Assembly (NCBI GenBank): GCA_002633005.1
Contig: NMRA01000792.1
Location: 112,434-140,591 of the forward strand
DNA from: Phoronis australis
Lineage: Eukaryota > Phoronida > Phoronidae
DNA length: 28,158 nt
Direction of reading: 5' to 3'
Shown: positions 1 through 9,662 of the stretch, piece by piece
Layout: each line of letters begins with the position of its first letter
Position numbering within the stretch: the first letter of the stretch is position 1
Translations under genes and position numbers: made by a program
The notes under the pieces: generated by a model
The model's database searches: none
What the model saw: only the letters and a program-made list of their open reading frames with translations
Told to the model about the DNA's origin: nothing

Positions 1-121
1 GTGAGGTCTTCACTTTGCCGACGACGCCAAACATCAACTTGAAGTCTTGTTCTGCAGTCTTGGGAAACGATTCTTTGGCGAAATAAAAGCTGCCTGATCC
101 ACACGTTTTTATGGTGTTTTT
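1..121 (-). CDS. possible further exon of the p62-like gene at the window edge
   Basis: From about 121 (acceptor TTATCAG, phase 0) or 93 (GGATCAG, phase 1) to base 1, one minus-strand frame stays open and reads FAKESFPKTAEQDFKLMFGV and a few more residues. Either start can be matched to one of the two possible donors of the preceding ZZ exon. I do not recognise a domain, and the donor would be outside the window. Confidence 0.35.
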
Positions 122-3100
122 CTGATAACTAAGTCAGATTCTTCAATTTCGTTATAAGTCTGAGAAAACTGTACTTCAAATCAAAATGCAATGTTGCAGA
201 AGCTTCTACGCTGAAAATTTTTGGGGGGGCACGGGCCCCCCCGGCCCCCCCGCTTCCTACGGCCCTGACAAAGGGTTACATTTATGCAAATTTTCGATGT
301 ATCTACCTCCAAAGTTAAATTCAGTGGCCATAGAAACGTGGGTGAAGACATCGAAATGGTCTACCTGTTTTTTTATTGTGATATTTAAAATGAAGGTGGC
401 CTCTTCAGTGATTGCACTGCTTTCCAAGAGGGCCCTCAAGTAGTATTTGGTAAGGAAGTTATAAGCAAAAACAGAACTTTGCATAATGGTAGCCATAATT
501 TACATATCTAAAAATATGCTAAAAGTTGTCATGTTTACAACCCAGCTAAAATGCTTCAGCGGGGCACCTAGACATGAAACAACTAAAAACCTCCTGCTAC
601 TAAAAACTGCTAGGTACCCATTTCTGGCTAATGGACTAAAATACCATCTACCAGCACATTCCAATTTAATTATAGTTTCAGTAACACTACACAACAAACT
701 TTTTACAAACAAGGATCTCTTTCCTGTTGTCATTAGTTTACCAACTTATCTCGATTGTCACCTTTTCATCCCGTTCGATACGGAAAAGTTAAGTACGCGT
801 CATCAACCTTCAAAGGGAGCAAGGTTGAAGTTTCCTTATAAACTCTGCTAAACCTACAGTCGTGACGCAAGAACCTCGCGAAAAGTTAGCGTGATCTGGT
901 GGGTTACTTGCAATACATGCCAATAGCTGCGAAGTCTTGATGTTGCGTCTTCGCGGGATGTTTTACGTCTACACAACGCAGCTAAGATGACGAAAGCTTT
1001 TTTTGATGTGTGAAACCCCTAAAACAAGGTTTAAAGTAGTACTCACCTTACGTTCAAGGGCGATGCAGCAGAACTCGTGATGCGCGTGATGACCTTGATT
1101 CTTACACCGTTCACAAAGGTCAAAATTGGGACAGTCGATGCATTTGTAACGGGCGCCGCGGACCGGACGGGAGCCGCACACGTCGCATTTCACGCCAGGA
1201 TGACAAATTGTGCTCACAGAAGGCACTGAAAACGAAAATAAGAGTCAGTTCTGACCTGTGTCACCGTGGGCGTAAGATTACGTATCACTGAGTATCTAAC
1301 CTCCGTGGAGCCTGTGGAGCTCTCCCAAGCACGGACGTCAACACACGTGAATACATGTATTATCGTTTCTTGGATTGGGCATTGTCGCTCATTTCCGAGG
1401 TAGAGCTTATAAAATGGAGAGCAGTGGAAAAGAGAGTCGTTAAAAGGATTATACAAACTCTGTTTTGCTGGTTTTAAGCAATTCTCATTCTCATAGTGTC
1501 CTCCTAATTCAGCGCATCATTAACACGTGACTGTTAAAACAATACCAGCATTCAACTACGGCGCTAGGTTATACTCACTGTGGCATAGAACGGACATATG
1601 GTTCTCAGTGTTTGGTCTTTCCTCACTGTTGTCGTGTTACTCATCCAAAGTGTTAGCCATGCTTACAGGTTTAACATACTTTGTTCCGCTTTTTCAAATG
1701 TTGACGAAAGTTACAGATATTTTTTATTTTAATTTTAGAGAGCGTGGTAGGAAAAGACATCAGCAACTGTCAATATTAGGCCAATAAAACGGATTTATCT
1801 GTATCCTTTTTAAGTTTCACAGCTGTAGACTTAAAACAAGTGTAAAGTTATAACCTTTATACGTGAACCAATCTTATACGTCTACGCCAATTTAAAAACT
1901 GAACTACATTAAAAAACATTATCGAAATCCCACGCAAAACCATCATTGTTTTATAGTCCAGGTGCTGGGGAGTAACCCCTTCTTTAGCTCTTAAATAGCG
2001 CCATAGGGCAAGTTAGGGTCTGTACACTTGATGACACGTAAGTTGCTGCCCACAACAGAGAATAGATTTTTTGACAGTACAGAGAGTTTTTACAATGATT
2101 TCCCTAACAAATTCAAACAATAACGGTGTACCTGGAGCGGGAACATGTTGGGAGCAGGTTTCCGGTATGTGGTTTATATTAAAATGTCATGTCAATGAGG
2201 GAATGTGGTAGTCATTTTTATCAGAATAAGCTTTTTCGAAGCTAAGTGAGATGGTTGAGATCGAGTGAATCATTATTTCTCAATAACTAATGCCAAGACC
2301 ATCTTGTGGAAAAGGTAAGAATTCGTGTATAAAAATGAAACAACCGAAATTTGAAAGCGAATTTTCCCAGCTTAGTGGCCCCCCAGAAGTCCTGCCTCCA
2401 GTTCAGTAACGCTTGAACCTCGCTAAAAAAGCAAGACTTCATGACATTACGTGAGATGTTGTTGTGTATTTTAAATAAGGACACGTGACTTTGAAAAGAT
2501 TTTGGCTAGGTCCTTGTGTAGGTCCTAGCGTTACTGAACGCACGCCTGGTCTTGGACTAAAAGGTAAGCTAATTTCGTCTTTGCCGTTCACGATTCGCAG
2601 TGGAAACACATAGTTTTTGAAACTGAAACGAAACAAAACAAAACATTTATGTAACCAATCTCTAGTAAATCTCACCAATAGGTTACCATAAAACAATCAC
2701 AAAAAAGTCGCGGCACAACCGGGTTGTTCGTTAGGCCCTATTTGGAAAACTTAGGTACATGTACGTTACACTTGCACCAACAGGGGTCATGGTTAGTGCC
2801 CGAGAAATCCTAATCGGCTCTGGTGAAAGCTAACAAACATTCCAATGATCAAAGATGGTCTTGTGTCTCGATTCATCTTTAGAGCTCTGCAAGGTGTTTA
2901 CTAGGCGTTTCATTTGTGTGTCACGTGGGAAAGCTCAGCGATTTAAAAAATACTAGTCTGTCACGTGCCGATTTGACCAGAAGTTAATGAAATTCCGCTA
3001 CGTACAGCTTGTATATAACTGCCTTCCTATTCTGAAAGTTAAAGATCCGCGACTTAATTCTTTGTTTCTTGGTAACGACCTCGCTCATCAAACACTCATT

Positions 3101-6048
3101 GCAGGTCTAACGGCATTGTCTACAGAGGGCACTGAAGGTTAATAATTAGTCCACCACAGTACTTTTGGCAATTCATTTGGAAGAAACTTACCTTACGTGG
3201 ATAGAAGAAGCAAGCGAATGCGTGTTCTCTGTGGATATTCTGAAGCCTACAGTGTTCGCACAAATCATAGTCCGGGCATTGAAGGCACACGTAGCGTCTA
3301 CCGTGAATAGGGCCGTGACAGTTGTTACATAAAACGTTGTCATGCAATACTCCTGAAGCCTCTGCGCCAATTTCAGTCGCTATGGAATAAAATACTGTAT
3401 TATACCAAAAAGGCATAGTTGGCCGTGCACAAGTTTATTCTTTTCCGCATGTCATATCTCTTCTTGCGGACACGTATTGCCTCCTTGCGTCTCTCAGCTG
3501 AATAAATTTCTTTGTTTGCGGAGGAACCAACCCAGCCTCTGCACGTTATGCCAGTTGCCGTTCATGGACAAACTCGTCAATTGACCTACCGGACTATGAT
3601 TTTCGTGTTAACCTCTCACCGTTTCTGTTACATTTTTAAAAGGAATTATTTGAATGTCGTAAAATCAAATACAAATCGTTTTTCTCTCCTACGTAGAGTG
3701 AATTTTATCCTGTTCAGTGTTCTCCTCACAGGATTCAAACATGACGCTGCGCCATGCTTGAAATATTTTGCGCCATGTTTGGAAATCTTATTAAGCCATG
3801 TTTGAAATCTAGAACCTAGTTTGAAAAGCCTGAGTTTTTCAGCTTTTAAGCCAAATGATTGGAACTGTGTTCCAAAGTGGTACATTTCTTATTATTTAGA
3901 TTTAGATGTGTTAGTGTCATGCATAGCAAGTAAATACAAGGTGTAACTTAAGTAAATTCGCGAATTAGCCTACAGTAAGGAAGACTACGCGACAACATGA
4001 CACCGCGATTTGTACCTTGTTTGAATTTCTGTCCCTGCAGTTAATAAATTTCATTGTAAAAATAATTGGCACTTTATCTATACTTGTCGTGTTCGTGAGG
4101 TCACACATACATGTACAACCACTGAGCTCACTAAATGTGCGTGCCTTGTTGAGCGCAATTAAGTTCAAAAGCATTTTAACAGCAGCCATAAAATCTTTGT
4201 CAGACTAAATTTTTTTTTTTGGTTTCGCTTTTATAGCATAAAGGTAATATTTTTGAAATGATTCTATTAAAAAGAATAATCGAAAAAAGTGGGAATGTGC
4301 GTTCAAGTAGAGACAGTTCACAATTGATTTGTGTGCAGAGATATCGGGTTATGCGAAGTGGCTTTAGAGAAAGCGGAACGTCAAGGAAGAGAGTACATGT
4401 AGAATAGGCTTTGGTGAGCAGACCGAAAATAATGAGTTGGAACCGGTTTGTGGTCCGTCCGAGAGCAAAGAAATGTCCTCAATACGCGAAAAATGGTCCG
4501 GACATAGGGTACAGAGTGTAAATACTGTCTGGATGAATCGTTGTGACATTGGTTTTAGTAGGCCTACTTATTTCTGGCTGCAATGCTCACGCGTGAAAAG
4601 CTAAGGAACACGGCTTTACTCGGAACGGTTCCATTTTATAGGATCGACTGAAAAGGTTCGTAGTAAAATTGACCAAAAACTAAAGTTTTCAGAAAGGTAC
4701 ATTCCAAAAATCAAACTCATCTGCTTGCATTTACTCTTACAATGTCAGTGAACACACATCGGCTGGTTGGTAATGAAATTGATTAAAACCCATGCGAAAA
4801 ATACGTTTGACTCCCTCCCCCTCCTTGAACTAAGAACGGGACTCACAGCAGTTTTAACGTTTATACCTTTAATGTACATTTTGAGCGCATCGTCAGAATA
4901 ACTGTCAAAGGCTTGATCAAGATCTTCGTCGCTCTCCATTTCTCTGTAACCGCCGGCATCATCTGAAATATCCTTATGAAGTTAAAAATGACGTCACAAA
5001 GTATCACTTTGGCATCGAAGAACAGGAAAGGGTCAGTCGAATTTCTTACTTCCCACTTTGCAACAGCTAAATATGATTGTTCGGGCGATGACTCAGCACC
5101 TGAAATCCGCGGGGTCGTCATGCTCTATGAAAATGACGCACTAAGACCAGAGAGCTCTAAGACCTGGTGAGTAACAGACGCATTATTTCTTGAGACAAAA
5201 TTTTAAAATTCAGGTCACACCATGACCTGAAATTTTATGACATGGTCTGAAGAAATAATGCACTTTCAGGTCTTTCGAAGACAGGAACAATTTGAGACAA
5301 ACTACATAACTAAAGCAAGCACGGGTTTCATGTAACTTAAAATATCATATAAAAAACTGAATTAATAACGAGTAGCCGGGAAGGTTTTTACAAAAATCTA
5401 GGAACCAGTTCCACGTGAAAAGTAACCACTTCGTGGTTGAAAATTGCCACTTTCTCATGACAATGCCTTTAATATCCCTGAAAAACTGCGAATCAAGTTT
5501 GCCCAGGTTTTCTAGAAACCGCGTAAAAAGTGATAAACTGTCCGTTTTCAATGATACTTGCTATGAAGAACCGGGTCCCTACAAAAATGCCCGATGCCCT
5601 CCATAAAACCTGAAAACACTAAAGCTGGAATCTATACATGTAGATCCACTCCACAAAGTTGAAAGCCAACCTACGCTTCTAACTCGAGCGTAATGTTTAT
5701 TCTTCTTCGTCGTGCCCCAGGGCCGGTAACCACGTACGACAGAATGACTCGACTCTGTTGTCTGGTTAGCCTACTCACTGACAAGTCTGTTTCCAAAACC
5801 TTTGTCACATATTTCGTACACCTTAGCAATGTACGTACACCCACGTTGATCTTACCTGCCCAGCAAAGACTGAATGACTTCCCTCTCAAACTCGGGAAAG
5901 CCTCCACACACAGTTTCTGCCGAAATGCCTCCATTTTGAGGTTTGAGACCAAGGTTAAGTTTTCTCTGTCGACCTCCAAAGTATGGCAAGCGACATCTTC
6001 GCCCGTTTCAGATTGCAAGAAAGCTTTGACTAGGATAGGTTGGGACAT
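1..6048 (-). CDS. SQSTM1: SQSTM1/p62-like autophagy receptor with PB1 and two ZZ fingers (gene span, 3' partial)
   Basis: Family members are selective-autophagy adaptors: PB1 makes oligomers, ZZ binds N-degrons and other ligands, and LIR/UBA segments further on bind LC3 and ubiquitin. Seen here: coding exons at 5856-6048, 4867-4962, 3197(or 3192)-3379 and 1052(or 1047)-1225, with GT-AG borders, plus a possible exon at the left edge. The joined reading gives PB1 (about residues 1-96), then two consecutive ZZ fingers. PB1 starts with a VKAFL stretch like the VKAYL of p62, and the first ZZ has the CPDYDLC block typical of p62, so p62 fits better than NBR1. The start at 6048 is the first ATG after an in-frame stop and has A at -3. 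The LIR and UBA parts lie outside the window. An NBR1-type or hybrid receptor remains possible because its distinguishing FW domain would also be outside. Confidence 0.8.
223..252. repeat. G7/C7/C7 low-complexity hairpin
   Basis: A run of seven G is followed after six bases by two runs of seven C separated by GG. It can fold into a GC hairpin and is prone to sequencing error. It lies beyond the last recognised ZZ exon, probably intronic. Confidence 0.6.
253..1046. other. intron or unassigned sequence downstream of ZZ exon 4
   Basis: AT-rich sequence with no domain or convincing splice pair on either strand. Short open frames here show no recognisable composition. It is taken as intron of the p62-like gene. 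Confidence 0.4.
1052..1225 (-). CDS. SQSTM1: p62-like exon 4: second ZZ zinc finger
   Basis: A strong acceptor (CTTATTTTCGTTTTCAG, AG at 1226-1227) precedes PSVSTICHPGVKCDVC. The ligands VKCDVC, YKCIDC, DLCERC and the His-rich HHAHH close a complete ZZ finger, and HPGVKCDVC resembles the HPNVICDGC entry of human p62. As in exon 3 there are two overlapping donors: AAC|GTAAGG (end 1052) and AAG|GTGAGT (end 1047). With the upstream donor the exon is symmetric (phase 1-1), as is exon 3, which fits exon duplication. Confidence 0.78.
2535..2556 (-). CDS. SQSTM1: possible 22-nt linker micro-exon between the two ZZ exons
   Basis: An acceptor-like TTACCTTTTAG precedes 22 bases that end at TTCA|GTAACG. 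If ZZ exon 3 uses its strong phase-0 donor, this piece reads SKTRRAF and its last base joins TG of the second ZZ exon as Met, repairing the phase. This is one of two solutions; the other is direct joining through the weaker upstream donor of exon 3. The donor here is mediocre. Confidence 0.2.
2922..2967. promoter_or_regulatory. paired CACGTG E-boxes (CLEAR-like)
   Basis: Two E-boxes lie 40 bases apart. The second, GTCACGTGCC, differs at one position from the TFEB/TFE3 CLEAR consensus GTCACGTGAC. Vertebrate SQSTM1 is a known TFEB target. The function here is inferred only, and the sites are intronic. Confidence 0.3.
3197..3379 (-). CDS. SQSTM1: p62-like exon 3: first ZZ zinc finger
   Basis: The acceptor is TTCCATAG at 3380-3381; the first codon is completed as Ala (G|CG), then TEIGAEASGV leads into the finger. 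All ZZ ligands are present: LCNNC, YVCLQC, DLCEHC and the closing His pair in IHREH. Two donors are possible: CAC|GTAAGG, ending the exon at 3197 in phase 1, or the stronger AAG|GTAAGT, ending it at 3192 in phase 0. Only the first joins directly in frame with the next ZZ exon; the second needs an extra exon in between. Confidence 0.78.
3380..4866 (-). other. intron between PB1 exon 2 and first ZZ exon
   Basis: About 1.5 kb of AT-rich sequence. Apart from a short tandem repeat at 3749-3810 and a T-run at 4209-4219, I see no gene, RNA or element. Confidence 0.5.
3749..3810. repeat. three imperfect 20-21 bp tandem units
   Basis: The units start near 3749, 3770 and 3791 and share GCCATG(T/C)TTG(G)AAAT. 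They are divergent enough to be old. Confidence 0.5.
4867..4962 (-). CDS. SQSTM1: p62-like exon 2: acidic (OPCA) end of PB1
   Basis: The acceptor is ATTTCAG at 4963-4964 and the donor AAAG|GTATAA (4866). The 96 bases keep phase 1 at both ends. The first codon is completed as Asp across the junction, giving DDAGGYREMESDEDL and then the terminal strand LKMYIK, the layout of a PB1 acidic motif. Compared with human p62 the DxDGD core is weakened (Ala and Gly at two acidic places), while the later SDED block is kept. Confidence 0.8.
5088..5098 (+). promoter_or_regulatory. antioxidant-response / Maf-type element in p62 intron 1
   Basis: ATGACTCAGCA fits the ARE core RTGAYnnnGCR exactly and contains an AP-1 core. 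SQSTM1 in mammals and Ref(2)P in flies are known NRF2/CncC targets. The site lies in the first intron, about 950 bases downstream of the start codon. Function is inferred. Confidence 0.4.
5180..5261. repeat. imperfect intronic hairpin, arms 38/39 nt
   Basis: The left arm 5180-5217 and right arm 5223-5261 pair imperfectly around a 5-nt loop. The ends (GCATTATTTCTT with AGAAATAATGC) and the loop-proximal part (AGGTCA with TGACCT) are exact, while the middle is mismatched. It could be an old palindromic element. Confidence 0.5.
5856..6048 (-). CDS. SQSTM1: p62-like exon 1: start codon and first two thirds of PB1
   Basis: The exon encodes 64 codons plus one base and ends at GGCAG|GTAAG (donor at 5855, phase 1). 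The N-terminal VKAFL provides the conserved PB1 lysine (Lys8 here, Lys7 in human p62). The segment closes with an FSLCWA strand that continues into the acidic loop of exon 2. At the place of the double arginine of human p62 (R21/R22), His-Thr is read. Upstream codons in the same frame are open only back to a TGA and contain no ATG. Confidence 0.8.
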
Positions 6049-6913
6049 GTTGCGAATCGCTTCAAGTGACTCCAGCCTCCGACATAAACTGATCAACTGA
6101 CTGGTGAAATGTCATGGATATGATTGTCGACTTCTGATGATTCAAATTGTGAAAATCCAGCGGAATATTCTTAAATTCCCACCACACGTGAGTGTGTTTA
6201 CAACGCCGCATGGGATTTTCCCAACTTACCAAATATAGCGAGTCGTCTGAAATCGAAACTGAAAACAAATCGCGCCGGAGAATGTCGTGCTGCTGTCAAT
6301 GAAAACTAAAGTTGTCTAAAGTTTTATACCTAATTTCAAATTAAAGTCCGGAAAACCCACTGCTGCAGTTTACTGTTAATGTGCGAGATATTGAATTTAT
6401 ACAATAATGCATGTCTTTATCAGTTCAGTACCACCACGCATGGGTTTCACCAGAGAGCAGGCGTTTTTATATCTACTCATAAACGAGGGGGCACGTAGAC
6501 ACAACACTCAAGATTGAGATAACGAGTTGTACAAGAACACTTCCTGATCTTGTGCTGTTCTTTAGCCTCAGCCGAATACTTCAGTTACTTACTTGGGGGA
6601 GGCCATATGTCCCCAACAAAAGTGTCTGAATGCTGCACGTGGCTAGTAACTGTTCCAAACTGGAAACTTGGTTTATCAACACCAAAACAATTCAGATTGG
6701 CCAGACCCGTGTGTCACGTAATATACATGTAATTGAGTACAGAAATTACCGAAACAATTAAAGCAGCGCGATAACGCGATTTGAGGGGGGGGGGGCTGAA
6801 ATGGAAACAACTGTCCATTCAGAGACAAGGTGGTGCCAAAGTTAATAAATAGCATGCTAACTGCATACCAGTAACCAACTATGCACTTACACATATATAC
6901 GGTAAAACAACAA
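6049..6913 (-). promoter_or_regulatory. likely promoter / 5' UTR region of the p62-like gene
   Basis: This sequence lies directly upstream of the exon 1 start codon. It holds no coding signal, E-boxes at 6185-6190 and 6636-6641, and a 12-G run near 6785. I see no clear TATA box, and a 5' UTR exon cannot be excluded. Confidence 0.35.
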
Positions 6914-6919
6914 TTTATT
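6914..6919 (-). terminator. candidate polyadenylation signal of the GGCT-like gene
   Basis: This is the nearest canonical AATAAA I find on the minus strand after the stop at 9550. It would imply a 2.6-kb 3' UTR. An ATTAAA variant near 8029 would give a shorter one. Confidence 0.25.
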
Positions 6920-8344
6920 ATTTTCTATCAATACAAAAATAAGCTAAGACACATTCATAGTCACAATAATTATTTGATGGCCATTAAACCTGCTATCAAG
7001 GTATTCTGGTCACAAAATCCTTTACCAAGGTTATGTAGGGCCTCGTGGAAAACTCAATAGTAAGCTAAAAACGTACAAAACTAAAGATTTTGACCCAGTA
7101 AAAATATATATTTCCATAAGTAGAAAACCGGTTAAATTTGATTTTTGACTTTATACCAATCTACCATTAGTTGGGTAACATTTTAGTAAAATTAAGAAGT
7201 TTAAGAAACATTCAAAGCAAAAAACGGTATGTCAATAACACAGCAGACATTGTTTGATATAAAAGATGAAATATCAAAAAAACAGTGTAAGTTTTAGTTC
7301 CAAGCAAACTTTGATCACATGAAAAAACAAGTCCTAAAGAGTTTTAGAGAGCAGTACATAACGTATGTGAAAGCTTCATACAAATTCTACCAGCCATTTA
7401 AGAAATACACATACATGTAATGTTCTGAACTTTGACACACCGACCTACATAACCTTAAATTGACCTATTCTTGACCTAGATTAGAGCTGATACATGAGCG
7501 TGGTTAGAACTGACAGGTCATCATTGCATGACACTATCAATAACAGGGTTGTCATGACTTTTCATTTTCAGCATCAAGTATGGGTTCAAACACTAACAAC
7601 TTCTTCTCTCTCATGGGAGTAAAGAAGGAGTTGAGATAAGATTTGTATCACTATGTGGTCTAAACAAACAGCTAGTTAGAGGAGTCATGTTGCAGCTAAT
7701 ACATGTAAATATGAAACCTTTGATAATTGAGCATTTGAGACATTATTAAATTGTTGTTAAACAACTGCACCGATTTCCTTCAATAAATATCAACCCAGTT
7801 AATTACACAACCATTGTCCGCGTGTAATTTTTGTACTTGAAATTGAACTTGAAATTATTTTTGTCATTTTCTGTTCCACCAATGTTCATCGAACTCAAGA
7901 CCAGCCTCGTTCCCAAATCTAAAGCTGGCGCTGATCAGTTTAGCCAATCAGCACAATCTTTAGATAAGTATATTATATAATATTATTGTTCAGTACATAA
8001 TAGCTTACATGAATAACTGTTTAATCCTAGTTTGAACCTGATGAACCCATCATCAAAGTACAAGGTTCTGGGTCTGAACTCGAAATTTTCGGTTTTTACT
8101 CGAAATTCCAAATTTTCACTCAAGATGGTAGCTCGAATCTAGGGGTCATCAAGTGCGAATTTGCACTACAAAATAGTGCACAGCAACCATAGTGTATTCT
8201 AGCACAGAATAAAAAACACTAGTTAATAGTTGAGTTTGCACAAAAGTAGAATAGAAAATGACAAACATTTTTAAGTCTGGTCTACACGCCACCTATTGGA
8301 AACATCACTTGACCTAATGAACATAAATGCGAAAAGATTTCTGC

Positions 8345-8425
8345 TCCCAACCGGGACTCTAATCCAGGACCTTCTGTTAACCATGCAGACGCTTTAGCCA
8401 CTGGACCATCGGGACAACCGGTCAA
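8345..8425 (-). mobile_element. tRNA-derived SINE head or tRNA pseudogene
   Basis: On the minus strand the sequence has an A-box-like TGGTCCAGTGG, a degraded B box (GGATTAGAGTCC) and ends that can partly pair as an acceptor stem (CCCGA with TTGGG). D-stem pairing is poor, so it is not a working tRNA. A SINE tail may extend to lower coordinates, but I cannot define its end. Confidence 0.45.
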
Positions 8426-9450
8426 AAACAGAAATCCAATTAGACTTAGCAGTGGGCATCCTGTTCATGAAATTGTGATATTACCTAAATCTCAAAAAAT
8501 GTTCATGATTTATATTTCCACACTGGATTAAAATTACAAATACGGAATAGAAAATGTTGAAAACAACCTTGAGTGCGATTTCGAGTACAAAAATTAGACC
8601 CTGGACCAAGGCATCAAAATCAAGACCTACTTCACAACTAAATTACGCCATATCTACACGCCAATGAACAAAACTTCAATGAGCCTGTAACCTATTTTTA
8701 AACCCCATGGCAAAACAAACTACAAAGCAAATTACACAATCAAGTTTTCCGTTGTCAAGTAACTTACATTTTCAGACAACTCACTCGCAGATCAAGAAGT
8801 TCAAAGGATGTGCAGGTAACATTGATTTTTGTCTAATGTATAATGTAGTTCTGGGCACTTCAAGTTGTAAAACAAACAGCTACCAAAGTCCTACTTGTCC
8901 AAAAGTGGACATATGCCACAAACTTTGCCAAAAAAGCCACCCTATTTCGAGGTACACAGCCGCACGGAGCGAGCATAGCACATTAGTTGTGTACTACATA
9001 ATAACAATAACATGGCGGGGGTAACACATTGTTGGACATTTCAGGACAAGATTCTCCCAACTCTGTTATTCGCGCGGTTCTCCACAATCACAGCATCAGA
9101 GAGCCACAAATTATTGTCTGGCTGTACTATACTAATCTGGATAAGACAGTTGGTTTCTGTCAAGAGCAAGTTGGTAATTCTTCATTTCTTTACCACACAA
9201 TATGACCGACAACTGAAATTCCAGTTTGTCAAATTTTGACACAAAAATAAATGAAGTCTTTTAGTAGCACAATTTATGTAGACGTCACAAAACAACATTT
9301 GATGAAGTTTCCACGATCTGTACGAGGATAATCAGCCTTTGAAAAATGGAAAATACCAGTTTTGGCAATTATTTTTGTGTAAATTGCTATTTCCCAAGAC
9401 GGTAAGTGTAGGTGATTGACACATGGACTTACTGGATGATGCAAAGGCAT

Positions 9451-9496
9451 AAACACACATACATACGCACATCCTTGCACACGCAAACACACACTT
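9451..9496. repeat. CA-rich simple repeat
   Basis: An interrupted ACAC/ACATAC tract, just outside the 3' end of the GGCT-like coding region. Confidence 0.55.
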
Positions 9497-9549
9497 CACA
9501 TCCAAGAAGACTTGGTCACCATGCTATGAGGTAGTGATTGTATGGAAGA

Positions 9550-9662
9550 TCATCTTTCGCCTTGGCTCATTTTCAAAAGATGGCGCTGGTACATAGGGGT
9601 CAAAAGGTCAGCATTCTTCAGACACTGGTTCAGTGAGTACTCATGGTGAAGCAAACTACCAT
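9550..9662 (-). CDS. GGCT-like gene, last coding exon
   Basis: The acceptor is TTTTTGTTTCAG; the first codon is completed as Asp. It reads DGSLLHHEYSLNQCLKNADL, continues for 16 more residues and ends MSQGER then TGA at 9550-9552. This is C-terminal to the GGCT fold and looks helical. Phase 1 matches the preceding exon. Confidence 0.8.

Larger units (their letters stand above)
1226..3191 (-). other. intron between the two ZZ exons, with clustered E-boxes
   Basis: About 2 kb without a recognised domain. CACGTG occurs at 1344-1349, 1524-1529, 2482-2487, 2922-2927 and 2962-2967. A GTTCAGTAACGCT word near 2403 recurs inverted near 2535. A possible 22-nt micro-exon is listed separately. Confidence 0.5.
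6920..9549 (-). other. probable 3' UTR and intergenic sequence
   Basis: This is 2.6 kb of AT-rich sequence downstream of the GGCT-like stop codon. The only structures noticed are a tRNA-like SINE head (about 8345-8425) and a CA-rich tract (9451-9496). Open frames here lack splice context and recognisable composition. Confidence 0.4.

Noticed and set aside
3512-3805. 97-residue plus-strand open frame
   Set aside because: Intronic, overlaps a tandem repeat and shows no family features.
1-6048. NBR1 as the identity of the first gene
   Set aside because: PB1 start and first ZZ resemble p62 more; the FW domain that would prove NBR1 is not in the window. Not fully excluded.
5693-6100. 135-residue open frame on the plus strand
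   Set aside because: It is antisense to p62-like exon 1, whose frame encodes a recognisable PB1 domain with a proper donor.
6785-6796. Poly-G run as a regulatory G-quadruplex
   Set aside because: A single 12-G homopolymer; more likely simple sequence or read error.
8707-9024. 105-residue open frame on the plus strand
   Set aside because: No recognisable domain, no splice context; lies in AT-rich 3' UTR or intergenic sequence.
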